Below are positions 7,270 through 15,220 of a stretch of 35,076 nt of DNA, piece after piece. A program made the translations under genes and the position numbers. The first letter of the stretch is position 1; every line of letters starts with the position of its first letter. The notes under the pieces are model-generated. The model made no database searches. It was not told the DNA's origin and saw nothing but the letters and a program-made list of their open reading frames with translations. The DNA comes from a virus, in the IMG/VR virus record IMGVR_UViG_3300037963_001806, positions 1 through 35,076 of that record; one strand, 5' to 3'.

Positions 7270-8029
7270 AGAAGTGCAAGCACAGGAAGAACCGGCAACC
7301 GGGTTGCTGGATAACGCCAAGATTGAGGAACCGGAACCGGAGGTCGAGGAGGAAGAGCTTGACCACCTGGATAAAGCCGCCAGCGGTGAACGGCCCGAAT
7401 GGTTGCCAGAGCGGTTTTGGGATGACGACAAAGGTGCCGACTACGAGGGATTGGCAAAGTCTCAGCAAGAACTCTACAAAAAATTGCGCGGCGGGAAGCA
7501 CGATGCCCCTGAAGACGGAAACTACGATTTGAAATTTGTCGGTGACAAAATTGCTGAAGATGATGAATTGATGGCTAAGTTTAAAACGATGGCGTCAGAC
7601 CGTGGCCTAACCCAGGACGATTTTGAATCTATCGTCGGCTTGGTCCTGGATACCATGCCAGAGGCTCAAGAAGCACCCGAAGAAAAGTTCGACATGGATG
7701 CGGAGATGGCGAAGCTGGGACCCAATGCGGAAGCGATCACCAACGGTTTGGTCAAGTGGGCGGAGGGTCTGGTGCGCCAGGGTGCCTGGACCGGCGAGGA
7801 CTTTGAAGAGTTCAAGGTATTCGGTGGCACGGCCAACGGCATCCGCGCACTCAACCGGCTTCGCAATTACTATGGCGAAAAAGACATTCCGGTCCACGTC
7901 ACGCCCGATGCGGAAGCGATGCCGACGGAAGGTGAATTGCGCGAGATGGTGGCAGATCCCCGGTATAATACGGACAGTGCATACCGTCGAAAAGTGACCG
8001 AAGCGTTTGCGGCCGTCTATCCGGACTAG
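7262..8029 (+). CDS. Capsid scaffolding protein
   Basis: A 255-aa protein with an acidic, disordered N-terminus (about 1-60, rich in Glu and Pro), followed by 'PEWLPERFWDDDKGADYEGLAKSQQELYKKL' and helical repeats. This pattern is typical of T7-like capsid assembly/scaffold proteins, which often carry the 'ERF/Y...K' entry motif. The C-terminus, 'DPRYNTDSAYRRKVTEAFAAVY', is basic and would contact coat subunits. It lies between portal and coat as in T7. It assembles the prohead and then leaves. Confidence 0.85.
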   Translation: MAEEVQAQEEPATGLLDNAKIEEPEPEVEEEELDHLDKAASGERPEWLPERFWDDDKGADYEGLAKSQQELYKKLRGGKHDAPEDGNYDLKFVGDKIAEDDELMAKFKTMASDRGLTQDDFESIVGLVLDTMPEAQEAPEEKFDMDAEMAKLGPNAEAITNGLVKWAEGLVRQGAWTGEDFEEFKVFGGTANGIRALNRLRNYYGEKDIPVHVTPDAEAMPTEGELREMVADPRYNTDSAYRRKVTEAFAAVYPD

Positions 8030-8060
8030 TGTCTCAACGCTATATATTGTCGCAAGCCAC

Positions 8061-8090
8061 TTGACACTCGCTACGCTTTGTGTCTAAAAC
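8061..8090 (+). promoter_or_regulatory. Possible promoter upstream of capsid gene
   Basis: A perfect TTGACA (8061-8066) is followed after 18 nt by TAAAAC (8085-8090), a 4/6 match to the -10 consensus. It lies in the 163-bp gap before the coat gene, where extra transcription would be useful. The weak -10 and long spacer keep this tentative. Confidence 0.35.
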
Positions 8091-8138
8091 AATTTTGACC
8101 CTACCCTCTGTTGAGGCCGGTCGGTTTTGATAACAGCC

Positions 8139-8153
8139 GACTAAAATTTAGTC
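8139..8153. promoter_or_regulatory. Near-perfect palindrome before the capsid gene
   Basis: GACTAAA/TTTAGTC with one central base (8139-8153), about 50 bp upstream of the coat start. It could be an operator or a small hairpin in the leader RNA. Its protein partner is not known. Confidence 0.35.
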
Positions 8154-8204
8154 CTACCTGTTCAGCACTAAATTCACTCAACAAATGAGGGCATGGTTCT
8201 CAAA

Positions 8205-9044
8205 ATGGCACAAACACTTTCACAACAGTTCGTGAAACGGTTCGAGGCCGAAGTTCACCACATATACCAAAGTGAGCGGAAGCTGGCCGGCACGATCCGG
8301 ACTCGCACTGGTGTTCAATCCAGTACAGTCCAGTTCCCGAAACTCGCAAGCGCACAGGCCCAGGTGGTCGTACCGCAATCCGAAGTATCGGCATTAAACG
8401 TCACCCACTCAAACGCCACGGCTACTTTGACCGATTATGCGGCACCTGAGTACACGTCGATGTTTGACAACGCCAAAGTCAACTTTGACGAGCGTCAAGA
8501 ACTGACACAGACGCTAGGCAAAGCTATTGGTCGCAGAGCCGACCAAATTGTCTTGGACGCCCTGGCGGCATCATCCACTTCGTTGACGGTAGCCAATTCC
8601 ATTGGCGGATCGAATACGAATATTAATGTGGCTAAAGTTCTTGAAGCGGCCCGACTCCTCAATGCGAAGGGGGTCCCTTCAACGGATCGTCATATGGCAA
8701 TCAGCGCCGACGGTCTTGCCGCATTGCTTGCTGAAGAAAAAGCGGCATCTCAGGACTATGTCCTCCACAAAGCCATGACCGATGGGCGGATCGACAACTT
8801 CCTTGGTTTCGCTCTGCATATGATCGGTGACATGGATGAGGGTGGCCTTGCCATTGATGGCAGTTCCGACCGGACTTGTTTTGCATGGCACAAAGACTCC
8901 GTCGGTTACGCCGAAGGCATCTCCCCGAAAACGGAAATCAATTACGTTCCGGAGCGGATGTCCTGGTTGACCAACTGTGTCTTATCGGCCGGCGCAATCG
9001 CAATCGATGCCACCGGCATCGTTTCGATAACGGCCAGAGAGTAA
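8205..9044 (+). CDS. Major capsid protein
   Basis: A 279-aa protein from ATG 8205 (an in-frame ATG at 8193 would add four residues; the GAGGG at 8187-8191 is 1 nt from one start and 13 nt from the other, so the choice is open). It lies directly after the scaffold and has features of podovirus coat proteins with an HK97-like fold: 'FVKRFEAEVHHIYQSERKLAGTIRTRTGV', 'YTSMFDNAKVNFDERQELTQTLGKAIGRRADQIVLDAL', and a late beta-rich part. Its position in a T7-type order and its size support the call. Confidence 0.85.
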   Translation: MAQTLSQQFVKRFEAEVHHIYQSERKLAGTIRTRTGVQSSTVQFPKLASAQAQVVVPQSEVSALNVTHSNATATLTDYAAPEYTSMFDNAKVNFDERQELTQTLGKAIGRRADQIVLDALAASSTSLTVANSIGGSNTNINVAKVLEAARLLNAKGVPSTDRHMAISADGLAALLAEEKAASQDYVLHKAMTDGRIDNFLGFALHMIGDMDEGGLAIDGSSDRTCFAWHKDSVGYAEGISPKTEINYVPERMSWLTNCVLSAGAIAIDATGIVSITARE

Positions 9045-9055
9045 GGAGACACACA

Positions 9056-9331
9056 ATGGCTTATTCTAAAGACGGGCTGAACCTCATTGGTGGAGGGGGA
9101 AAGGCTGGATCTGCACCCCAGGTCTGGACCTACACCTCAACCGATGCAATCGCTACGGTGAACACGGCGGGTTATTTTAACAGCGCATCGACGTTGTTAA
9201 ATGTGCGTGACATCATGTTCATCGTGGACTCAAACACTCCAACCCTCCACATCGTGAGCGTCCTCTCCAACGCTTCCGGAGTGGTGGACATCAGCGACGG
9301 CACCGCCGTTGCAGAAACCGACTCCGACTGA
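9056..9331 (+). CDS. Small capsid-associated (decoration/fibre-like) protein
   Basis: A 91-aa protein starting at ATG 9056 with AAGGAG seven bases upstream. Glycine-rich N-terminus ('GLNLIGGGGKAG'), then 'VWTYTSTDAIATVNTAGYFN' and a beta-strand pattern with 'DIMFIVDS'. Small proteins with the YFN/DxxF motif follow coat genes in many phages and are thought to decorate the head or act as short head fibres. It is followed by a strong terminator, so it is probably made in large amounts together with the coat protein. Confidence 0.65.
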   Translation: MAYSKDGLNLIGGGGKAGSAPQVWTYTSTDAIATVNTAGYFNSASTLLNVRDIMFIVDSNTPTLHIVSVLSNASGVVDISDGTAVAETDSD

Positions 9332-9343
9332 GTGGGTCACACA

Positions 9344-9375
9344 GATCGGCGGGGGTCCTCCTAACCCCGCCGGTC
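9344..9375 (+). terminator. Rho-independent terminator after capsid genes
   Basis: Stem CGGCGGGG (9347-9354) / CCCCGCCG (9365-9372) with a 10-nt loop, extendable to 11 bp including one G-U pair, followed by ATCTTTCT. The tail is only moderately U-rich, so partial read-through to the tail genes is likely. This would favour coat over tail expression. Confidence 0.7.
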
Positions 9376-9394
9376 ATCTTTCTGGAGTAGGTCA

Positions 9395-10024
9395 GTGGCA
9401 GTCAACGACACCGACGTTACCATTTGCAGTCATGCCCTGACCCTCTTGGGGGAGAATACGATTTCCTCGTTTGCCGACGGCACCGTCCAGGCAAACATCT
9501 GCGCGGAACTTTATCCCGACATCAGAGATATGTGCATCACCATGTATCCCTGGTCCTTCTCTATCGTGAAAGTCGATCTCGCTCAGTCCAGTACCGCACC
9601 GGTCAATGAATGGACTTATGCCTATCCTTTGCCGGCCGACGCTATTACCAAGATTCCACGGGCAGTGTTTAATTCATCTGCCGTTGGCGCGGCACCGATT
9701 ACGAGTGGTTGGGAGATTTACGAGGGTGCCGTTCTAACGGACTCCACGACAATCACCATTGATTACCAAGCGCGACCGCTGGAGGCGGAGATGCCCAGCT
9801 ATTTTGTGCAGTTGCTTAAATACGCTGTTGCAATGCACATAGCGGAACCGGTTACAGACCAACTGTCTAAGGCGCAGCATTATGAACGGCTGGCTTTTGG
9901 TAATCCGGTCGAGGGTGGACGAGGCGGATACTTCCGCCAAGCGGCGGCTATCGATGGGATGGGCAGCGGCACCACATTTATTGGTGATTATCCGTTGATC
10001 GACTCCAGACTGACATTGAGTTAG
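9395..10024 (+). CDS. Tail tubular protein A (T7 gp11-like)
   Basis: A 209-aa protein starting at GTG 9395 with GGAG seven bases upstream. The opening 'VTICSHALTLLGENTISSFADGT' and 'ICAELYPDIRDMCITMYPWSFSIVKVDL', with later 'YVQLLKYAVAMHIA'-like helices, are hallmarks of the T7 gp11 adaptor family. Twelve subunits sit below the portal and join it to the nozzle protein. The next gene, as in T7, is the tubular B protein. Confidence 0.9.
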   Translation: MAVNDTDVTICSHALTLLGENTISSFADGTVQANICAELYPDIRDMCITMYPWSFSIVKVDLAQSSTAPVNEWTYAYPLPADAITKIPRAVFNSSAVGAAPITSGWEIYEGAVLTDSTTITIDYQARPLEAEMPSYFVQLLKYAVAMHIAEPVTDQLSKAQHYERLAFGNPVEGGRGGYFRQAAAIDGMGSGTTFIGDYPLIDSRLTLS

Positions 10025-10026
10025 TC

Positions 10027-12642
10027 ATGCCCAGGGTCATCAAAGTCCAAACCAATTTCAGTGTCGGTGAGATCAATCCGGAACTGCGCGGACGCATCGA
10101 CCTTCAGCAATATGAAAGCGCTTTGGAACGGGCGAGAAATGTTATTTGCAAGCCGCACGGATCGGTCGAGCGCCGGCCCGGTCTAAAGTACATCTACACG
10201 GTGCCGTCGGCCGCTGCACCACAAAGCGGCGTCCGGTTGGTGCCGTTCAGCTTTTCCACCACCCAGGTCTATATGCTGCTATTTAGTGGCACCCGTATGA
10301 TGGTGTTCAAGAACGGCACACAGGTCACCAACATCAATGGCAGCGGCAATGACTATCTGGATGTATCTTCCAGTGTCAGCGGTGTAACCGATGGCCTGAC
10401 CTCCGCACGGTTGTCAAATCTTTGGTACACGCAATCTGCCGACACGTTATTGCTGTTTGAAGAAACCATGACGCCGGTCAAGATTGTCAGGGGAGCTACA
10501 GACGCCACCTGGACGATCAGCGACATTGCGTTTGAAAACGTACCGCGCTTTGCCTTTACGCTTACAGAAACCAGCCCCGGCACAACGCTGACGCCTGATA
10601 GCGTTAGCGGTAACATCAAGCTGACTTGCGGTGCGGCTACATGGCATAGCGGTCGATCCAATACAGCCCAGGCCGGCGGGTCCGACACAATCACGCTCGA
10701 CAGTGGCGCGTCTAGTACCAACGATATTTTCAACGGGTCTATTATTCGGACCACCGGCGGCACAGGCTCCGGTCAGACCAGAGCGATCTCCGATTACGAT
10801 GGTTCATCCAAAGTGGCAACCGTATCCGTAGCGTGGACCACGCAACCGGCAAGCGATACGACCTTCACCATTGATTCTCACGTCGGCCAGTACGTCGAAA
10901 ACTCAGAGAATTTCGGTCGGGCCCGTATTACCACAGTGGACAGTTCGACCGTTGCCAGAGCAATCACAGATGTGCCGTTCCATAACACAGATGCCATCAG
11001 TTCGGGTAATTGGGTTCTGGAAGCTGGATACGAAGATGAATGGTCATCGACCAGGAACTGGCCGCGCACGGCAACTTTCCATGAGGGCCGTCTGATCATT
11101 GGCGGATCTTACAGCCGGCCGTCCACGATCTGGGGCAGCCGGGTCGGTGACTTCTTTGACTTCGACCCCGGTCAATCCCTGGACGACGAGGGTATGTCGG
11201 CAACCATCGATACCAACCAGGTCAATGCGGTGGTCGGTGTGTTTAGTGGTCGAGATCTCCAGATCTTCACAACCGGCACAGAGTTTATCTGCCCACAGAA
11301 CGATGGATCACCGCTGACGCCGACCTCGTTCATCTTTAAACCCATGACGACCAGGGGCAGCAAGCAGGGCGCTCATCCGGTTTCGACTGAGGGCGGGACG
11401 CTCTATGTGCAACGTGGCGGCAAAGCTATTCGTGAATTTCTGTTCAGCGATGTTGAAGGCTCTTATGTATCCAACGACATCAGTATGCTGTCGTCGCATC
11501 TGTTGCAGACACCGACACGCATGTCGATGCGCCGTGGCACCAATGTGGACGAGGGTGATTTAATGCTGATCACCAATAGTGGTGATGGGTCCATTGCGGC
11601 GTTCAGCATCCTCCGGTCGCAAAATGTCGTCGCGCCAAGTCTGTTCACGACAGATGGCTTGTTCCAGGATTGTCAGGTCGAGGATGCGGACGATCCGGTT
11701 GTTTATACAGTGGTGAAAAGAACACTGCCTAATGAATCAACTTGCACGATTGTGGTTTCGGACTATGCCAATGTTGCCGTTGGCTCCACAATTGTTCTGA
11801 AGACTTCTTCCGGTGTGGCCGTCACATTTACCAGCGCCGGGTCCGCTGGCACCAACCAATGGCAAAGCGTTACGTCGAACAACCAGACGGCAACGAACTT
11901 GGCAGCGGCAATCAATGGCAATGCGGCCTTTTCGGCCAGTGCGTCAACGGCAACGGTAACCGTAACCCGTGCCGCAATTGGAAAAGAAAACCTGACCGTC
12001 ACGTCATCAGACACCACCCGTTTGACGACAACCGACTTCACCAATACGGAGGTCTATTATGTGGAGGCGTTTAGCGCCGACCATACGACCGATTGCTCCA
12101 TTCAATATACAGCCAGCGGGGGCAACCTACCGGCCTCAACGACCGTCGGGTCTTTGTCCTTTCTTGAAGACCAGACAGTCAAAGTAATTGCCGACGATAA
12201 TATGCTGGCCGACCAGACCGTGGCGTCGAATCAGATTACAACTGATCGTGTAGCAACCACCTATCTGGAGCTTGGTCTGGAATACCCAAGTTTCACCGAC
12301 ACGCTGGCAGACGATGCGACAAAGACGACACCGTTGATCCGCACCATGCCGGTCGAGACTAGGCTGCCATCCGGTCCCGTCACCGGTAACAAAAAGCGGA
12401 TCGTTAAGGCATCGTTGATCCTGGATAACACCCAGAACATCAAGATCAACGGATCGGAAGTGCCGATGCGCCAACTGGGTGCGGACTTCCTCGACCAAGG
12501 TATCGATAAATTCACTGGCACCAAAAGCGTGGGGCCGTTTCTAGGGTTCGACCTAAAAGGCCAAATTGAAATTACACAGAGCCAACCAATGTTTATGACC
12601 TTACTTAATCTTGACTATCGCGTCAGCGTGGCAACCGACTGA
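10027..12642 (+). CDS. Tail tubular protein B (nozzle, T7 gp12-like)
   Basis: An 871-aa beta-rich protein. The N-terminus 'FSVGEINPELRGRIDLQQYESALERARNVI' and 'GSVERRPGLKYI' are highly typical of the nozzle family, followed by 'STTQVYMLLFSGTRMMVF', 'ADTLLLFEETMTPVKI' and 'FHEGRLIIGGSYSRPSTIWGSRVGDFFDF'. An inserted Thr/Ser-rich region (about 560-680) may be an added Ig-like or fibre-docking domain. It forms the tip of the tail tube that closes the channel and binds the fibres. Confidence 0.92.
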   Translation: MPRVIKVQTNFSVGEINPELRGRIDLQQYESALERARNVICKPHGSVERRPGLKYIYTVPSAAAPQSGVRLVPFSFSTTQVYMLLFSGTRMMVFKNGTQVTNINGSGNDYLDVSSSVSGVTDGLTSARLSNLWYTQSADTLLLFEETMTPVKIVRGATDATWTISDIAFENVPRFAFTLTETSPGTTLTPDSVSGNIKLTCGAATWHSGRSNTAQAGGSDTITLDSGASSTNDIFNGSIIRTTGGTGSGQTRAISDYDGSSKVATVSVAWTTQPASDTTFTIDSHVGQYVENSENFGRARITTVDSSTVARAITDVPFHNTDAISSGNWVLEAGYEDEWSSTRNWPRTATFHEGRLIIGGSYSRPSTIWGSRVGDFFDFDPGQSLDDEGMSATIDTNQVNAVVGVFSGRDLQIFTTGTEFICPQNDGSPLTPTSFIFKPMTTRGSKQGAHPVSTEGGTLYVQRGGKAIREFLFSDVEGSYVSNDISMLSSHLLQTPTRMSMRRGTNVDEGDLMLITNSGDGSIAAFSILRSQNVVAPSLFTTDGLFQDCQVEDADDPVVYTVVKRTLPNESTCTIVVSDYANVAVGSTIVLKTSSGVAVTFTSAGSAGTNQWQSVTSNNQTATNLAAAINGNAAFSASASTATVTVTRAAIGKENLTVTSSDTTRLTTTDFTNTEVYYVEAFSADHTTDCSIQYTASGGNLPASTTVGSLSFLEDQTVKVIADDNMLADQTVASNQITTDRVATTYLELGLEYPSFTDTLADDATKTTPLIRTMPVETRLPSGPVTGNKKRIVKASLILDNTQNIKINGSEVPMRQLGADFLDQGIDKFTGTKSVGPFLGFDLKGQIEITQSQPMFMTLLNLDYRVSVATD

Positions 12643-13292
12643 TGGCCGGTATTGGATTAGCTTTAGCGACGGCCTCTGCCTTTATGCAATACAGGCAGGG
12701 CCAAGCCCAGCAAGCTATGTTTGAAGGCCAAGCCCAAGGTCTGGAAGTCCAAGCGGAATACACGCGCTTCAATGCCAAGGGTGAATCGCTCAAACGTAAA
12801 AAAGAAGCAGTTGATAGTTTAGTCGTCAATTTAAACCAGATGGCTCAGATCACTGCGGCTGCCGGGGCTGGTTATATGGACCCGTTCAGCGGCAATCCAT
12901 TCGGCCTCAATATTCGCGCCCTTGACGTGGGTGGCACCAACTTTGCCATGGCTTCCCTCAACGAAAAAATTACCCTCCTGACCGGCGAAAGTCAGGCGAG
13001 GATGCAACTCTATCAAGCGGCCCGTGCCCGTGCGGCCGGCAAGAGTGCCAAGCAAATGGGTATTATGGGAGCCGCCCTGTCACTAGGTGCCGGCGCGTTC
13101 GGTTACTTCCAGACCGCTATCCCCTCAACCACGGTGCCAACTACTGGCGCGGGTGCATTTAGTAGTGGCGGCGGATTTGCTGCGCCGGCAGCATCGATGT
13201 CAGCGCCCGTCACAGGTGCCGCCGGCATCCCTCCCGCATTTATGCCTAGCTATTACGGCACATATGTCAGACCTGGAGTCTATGGCCTCTAA
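12642..13292 (+). CDS. Internal virion protein B-like (T7 gp14-type)
   Basis: A 216-aa protein starting where the nozzle gene stops (TGATG overlap). A small apolar N-terminus (MAGIGLALATASAFMQY) is followed by a long Gln/Ala-rich helix (about 15-130), then a Gly/Ala/Pro-rich hydrophobic tail. Helix-then-hydrophobic layout and position between the nozzle and large ejection proteins match T7 gp14, which is injected and inserts in the outer membrane. Confidence 0.75.
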   Translation: MAGIGLALATASAFMQYRQGQAQQAMFEGQAQGLEVQAEYTRFNAKGESLKRKKEAVDSLVVNLNQMAQITAAAGAGYMDPFSGNPFGLNIRALDVGGTNFAMASLNEKITLLTGESQARMQLYQAARARAAGKSAKQMGIMGAALSLGAGAFGYFQTAIPSTTVPTTGAGAFSSGGGFAAPAASMSAPVTGAAGIPPAFMPSYYGTYVRPGVYGL

Positions 13293-15220
13293 TGGTTCAA
13301 AGATTTAACCGCGCCAGTTTGCTGCAAGGATCGGTCGCTCCCGTAGCCGGCGGAAATGTGCGTGTGCCCACCGATGATCCTCAGAACAGGGTGCTTGCCC
13401 AGGGTTACAATAGTCTGGCAAACCGGCTGGATACGTTTAAAGCGACAGCGTTTAAAGTAGCGGGTGAACGTGCCAAGACCTTGGGCACGTTGTACGGTGC
13501 ATCAACCGCACCGACGCAAGACCAGTTGTTGAAAGCTCAACAGACCGGCGAGGTCATTGACCTTCCCGGCGATGCTTCCAGCCTAAACATTTTTAACCAG
13601 GCGGCCTATGCCGGCAGCTTGTCTGTAATTGAGGATCGTGTCGAGATTGCCGGCCGGCGTTCGTTGACTCAAGCCATGGCGGAGGCAGCCGCTGATCCCA
13701 ACATGGACCCGCAAACCTTTACGGCAAAGCTGGATACTGTTGTCAGGGAATACTCTGCACAGATGGCAACGGTCAGTCCCACGTCGGCGGCTAAGATTAA
13801 CAGTAGTCTAGGGTTGGTAGCGAACTCGCAAGTCGTCAGCTTTAGCCGGGAGTTTATGACCAAGGCTATTAAGCAGCAAACCAATGTCGCTAAAGAAAGC
13901 GCCAACGTCATTATCGATGATGCGCCGGCAGTAATCACCGGTCATCAATCGGCTGGTAATGTGACTTTGTTGGAGTCGTTGAAGACGCAACGCTCTCGCG
14001 TCCGGTCAATCCTGGAAAAGGCTACCGGCGTCACTGAAGATTATATCCTTCGCGCAGAAAAGCGGTTTGATACTAAGATCAGAAAAGCCCAAGAGGCGGT
14101 GGTTTTGAATTGGGCGCGGTCTACGGAAGCATTTACGAAGAACCCAACGGCAGCCGCCAGGGAACTTCTAAAACATAACTCCAATAAACAATCGACCTTG
14201 CCCCAGCATATTAAAGACGTTTGGGACGTGACCGACGTTGAAACGCGAAACACAGTTTTTAAAAGCATTTCGTCCCTGGCCGGCGAACTAAACAAGCTCG
14301 ACCAGATTGATACGGCGCGAGGCAAACAGGACCGTGATCAAGCCATCCTTGAACAGACATCAGCATTTGCTAGAGCGCGGACGACAGGTGAAACATGGCC
14401 GCAAAAACAAAGAGGCATGGAAGCTGCAATCCTTACGCTGAACGCTTTGGGTTACGATACAACGGATATGCAAGAAATCGTAGACCGTGGTCCGATTACG
14501 CGCATGGAAAGCAATATCCAGGATAAAACACGTCTAACTAAAATGGTATCGATGGGGGCGCTTACATATAAAGCCATCAACGACGCGCAATTGAACGAAG
14601 ACGATACCGCTGCATTTGTGATGAAGCTGGAAAACCAGCGCGACAGTAATGTTAAAGAAGCATTGATTACGGTCAAAAATGATCCGCTATTTGCCGACGT
14701 CGATTTTAGCGGCAGTCCGGACTTGGACGGCACAAAGGCCGCGAAATTGCGTCGGCGCTATAATCAAGTGCAAGACATTGTTGAAAAAAGCAAACTGCAA
14801 TTTGAGCGCAAGTTGCAAGATAAGATTCGGCGTGGCGCAGAGATTACGAGCGACGATTATTTTGATGCCAACGCCGTAGCCGAAGAGGCCGTGAAAACAA
14901 TCCGCACTGAAATATTGAATAAAGAATTAGGCGAACAACAAAAGAAGGTCGAGAACGCATACAAGATTTTAGACAAAGCAAACGCTGGAGGGGCCCGTTT
15001 TGAGCGGACCCCACAAGGTCTGCGCCGGTTATTGGAAAGCACTGTGCCTGGAACTGTTGAATCTGTAACTGGTTACGCTGGGCTTGGTCGCAATCCGCGC
15101 TATCAAAAAAACATTGACGGAACTTACCTTGGCGATGGGCGCAAGATAAGTGGTGCGCTTAAAACCATAAGACATATTGAGGACATTCAACGCAAACTGA
15201 GCGACCTGGAGGCAGACTGA
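13292..15220 (+). CDS. Internal virion protein C-like (T7 gp15-type)
   Basis: A 642-aa, almost wholly helical protein starting at ATG 13292 overlapping the previous stop region. The N-terminus 'RFNRASLLQGSVAPVAGG' is followed by many Ala/Lys/Glu helices without membrane segments. Its size, position and helical content fit the T7 gp15 role: part of the channel ejected across the periplasm. Sequence motifs are weak, so the assignment relies partly on order. Confidence 0.7.
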   Translation: MVQRFNRASLLQGSVAPVAGGNVRVPTDDPQNRVLAQGYNSLANRLDTFKATAFKVAGERAKTLGTLYGASTAPTQDQLLKAQQTGEVIDLPGDASSLNIFNQAAYAGSLSVIEDRVEIAGRRSLTQAMAEAAADPNMDPQTFTAKLDTVVREYSAQMATVSPTSAAKINSSLGLVANSQVVSFSREFMTKAIKQQTNVAKESANVIIDDAPAVITGHQSAGNVTLLESLKTQRSRVRSILEKATGVTEDYILRAEKRFDTKIRKAQEAVVLNWARSTEAFTKNPTAAARELLKHNSNKQSTLPQHIKDVWDVTDVETRNTVFKSISSLAGELNKLDQIDTARGKQDRDQAILEQTSAFARARTTGETWPQKQRGMEAAILTLNALGYDTTDMQEIVDRGPITRMESNIQDKTRLTKMVSMGALTYKAINDAQLNEDDTAAFVMKLENQRDSNVKEALITVKNDPLFADVDFSGSPDLDGTKAAKLRRRYNQVQDIVEKSKLQFERKLQDKIRRGAEITSDDYFDANAVAEEAVKTIRTEILNKELGEQQKKVENAYKILDKANAGGARFERTPQGLRRLLESTVPGTVESVTGYAGLGRNPRYQKNIDGTYLGDGRKISGALKTIRHIEDIQRKLSDLEAD

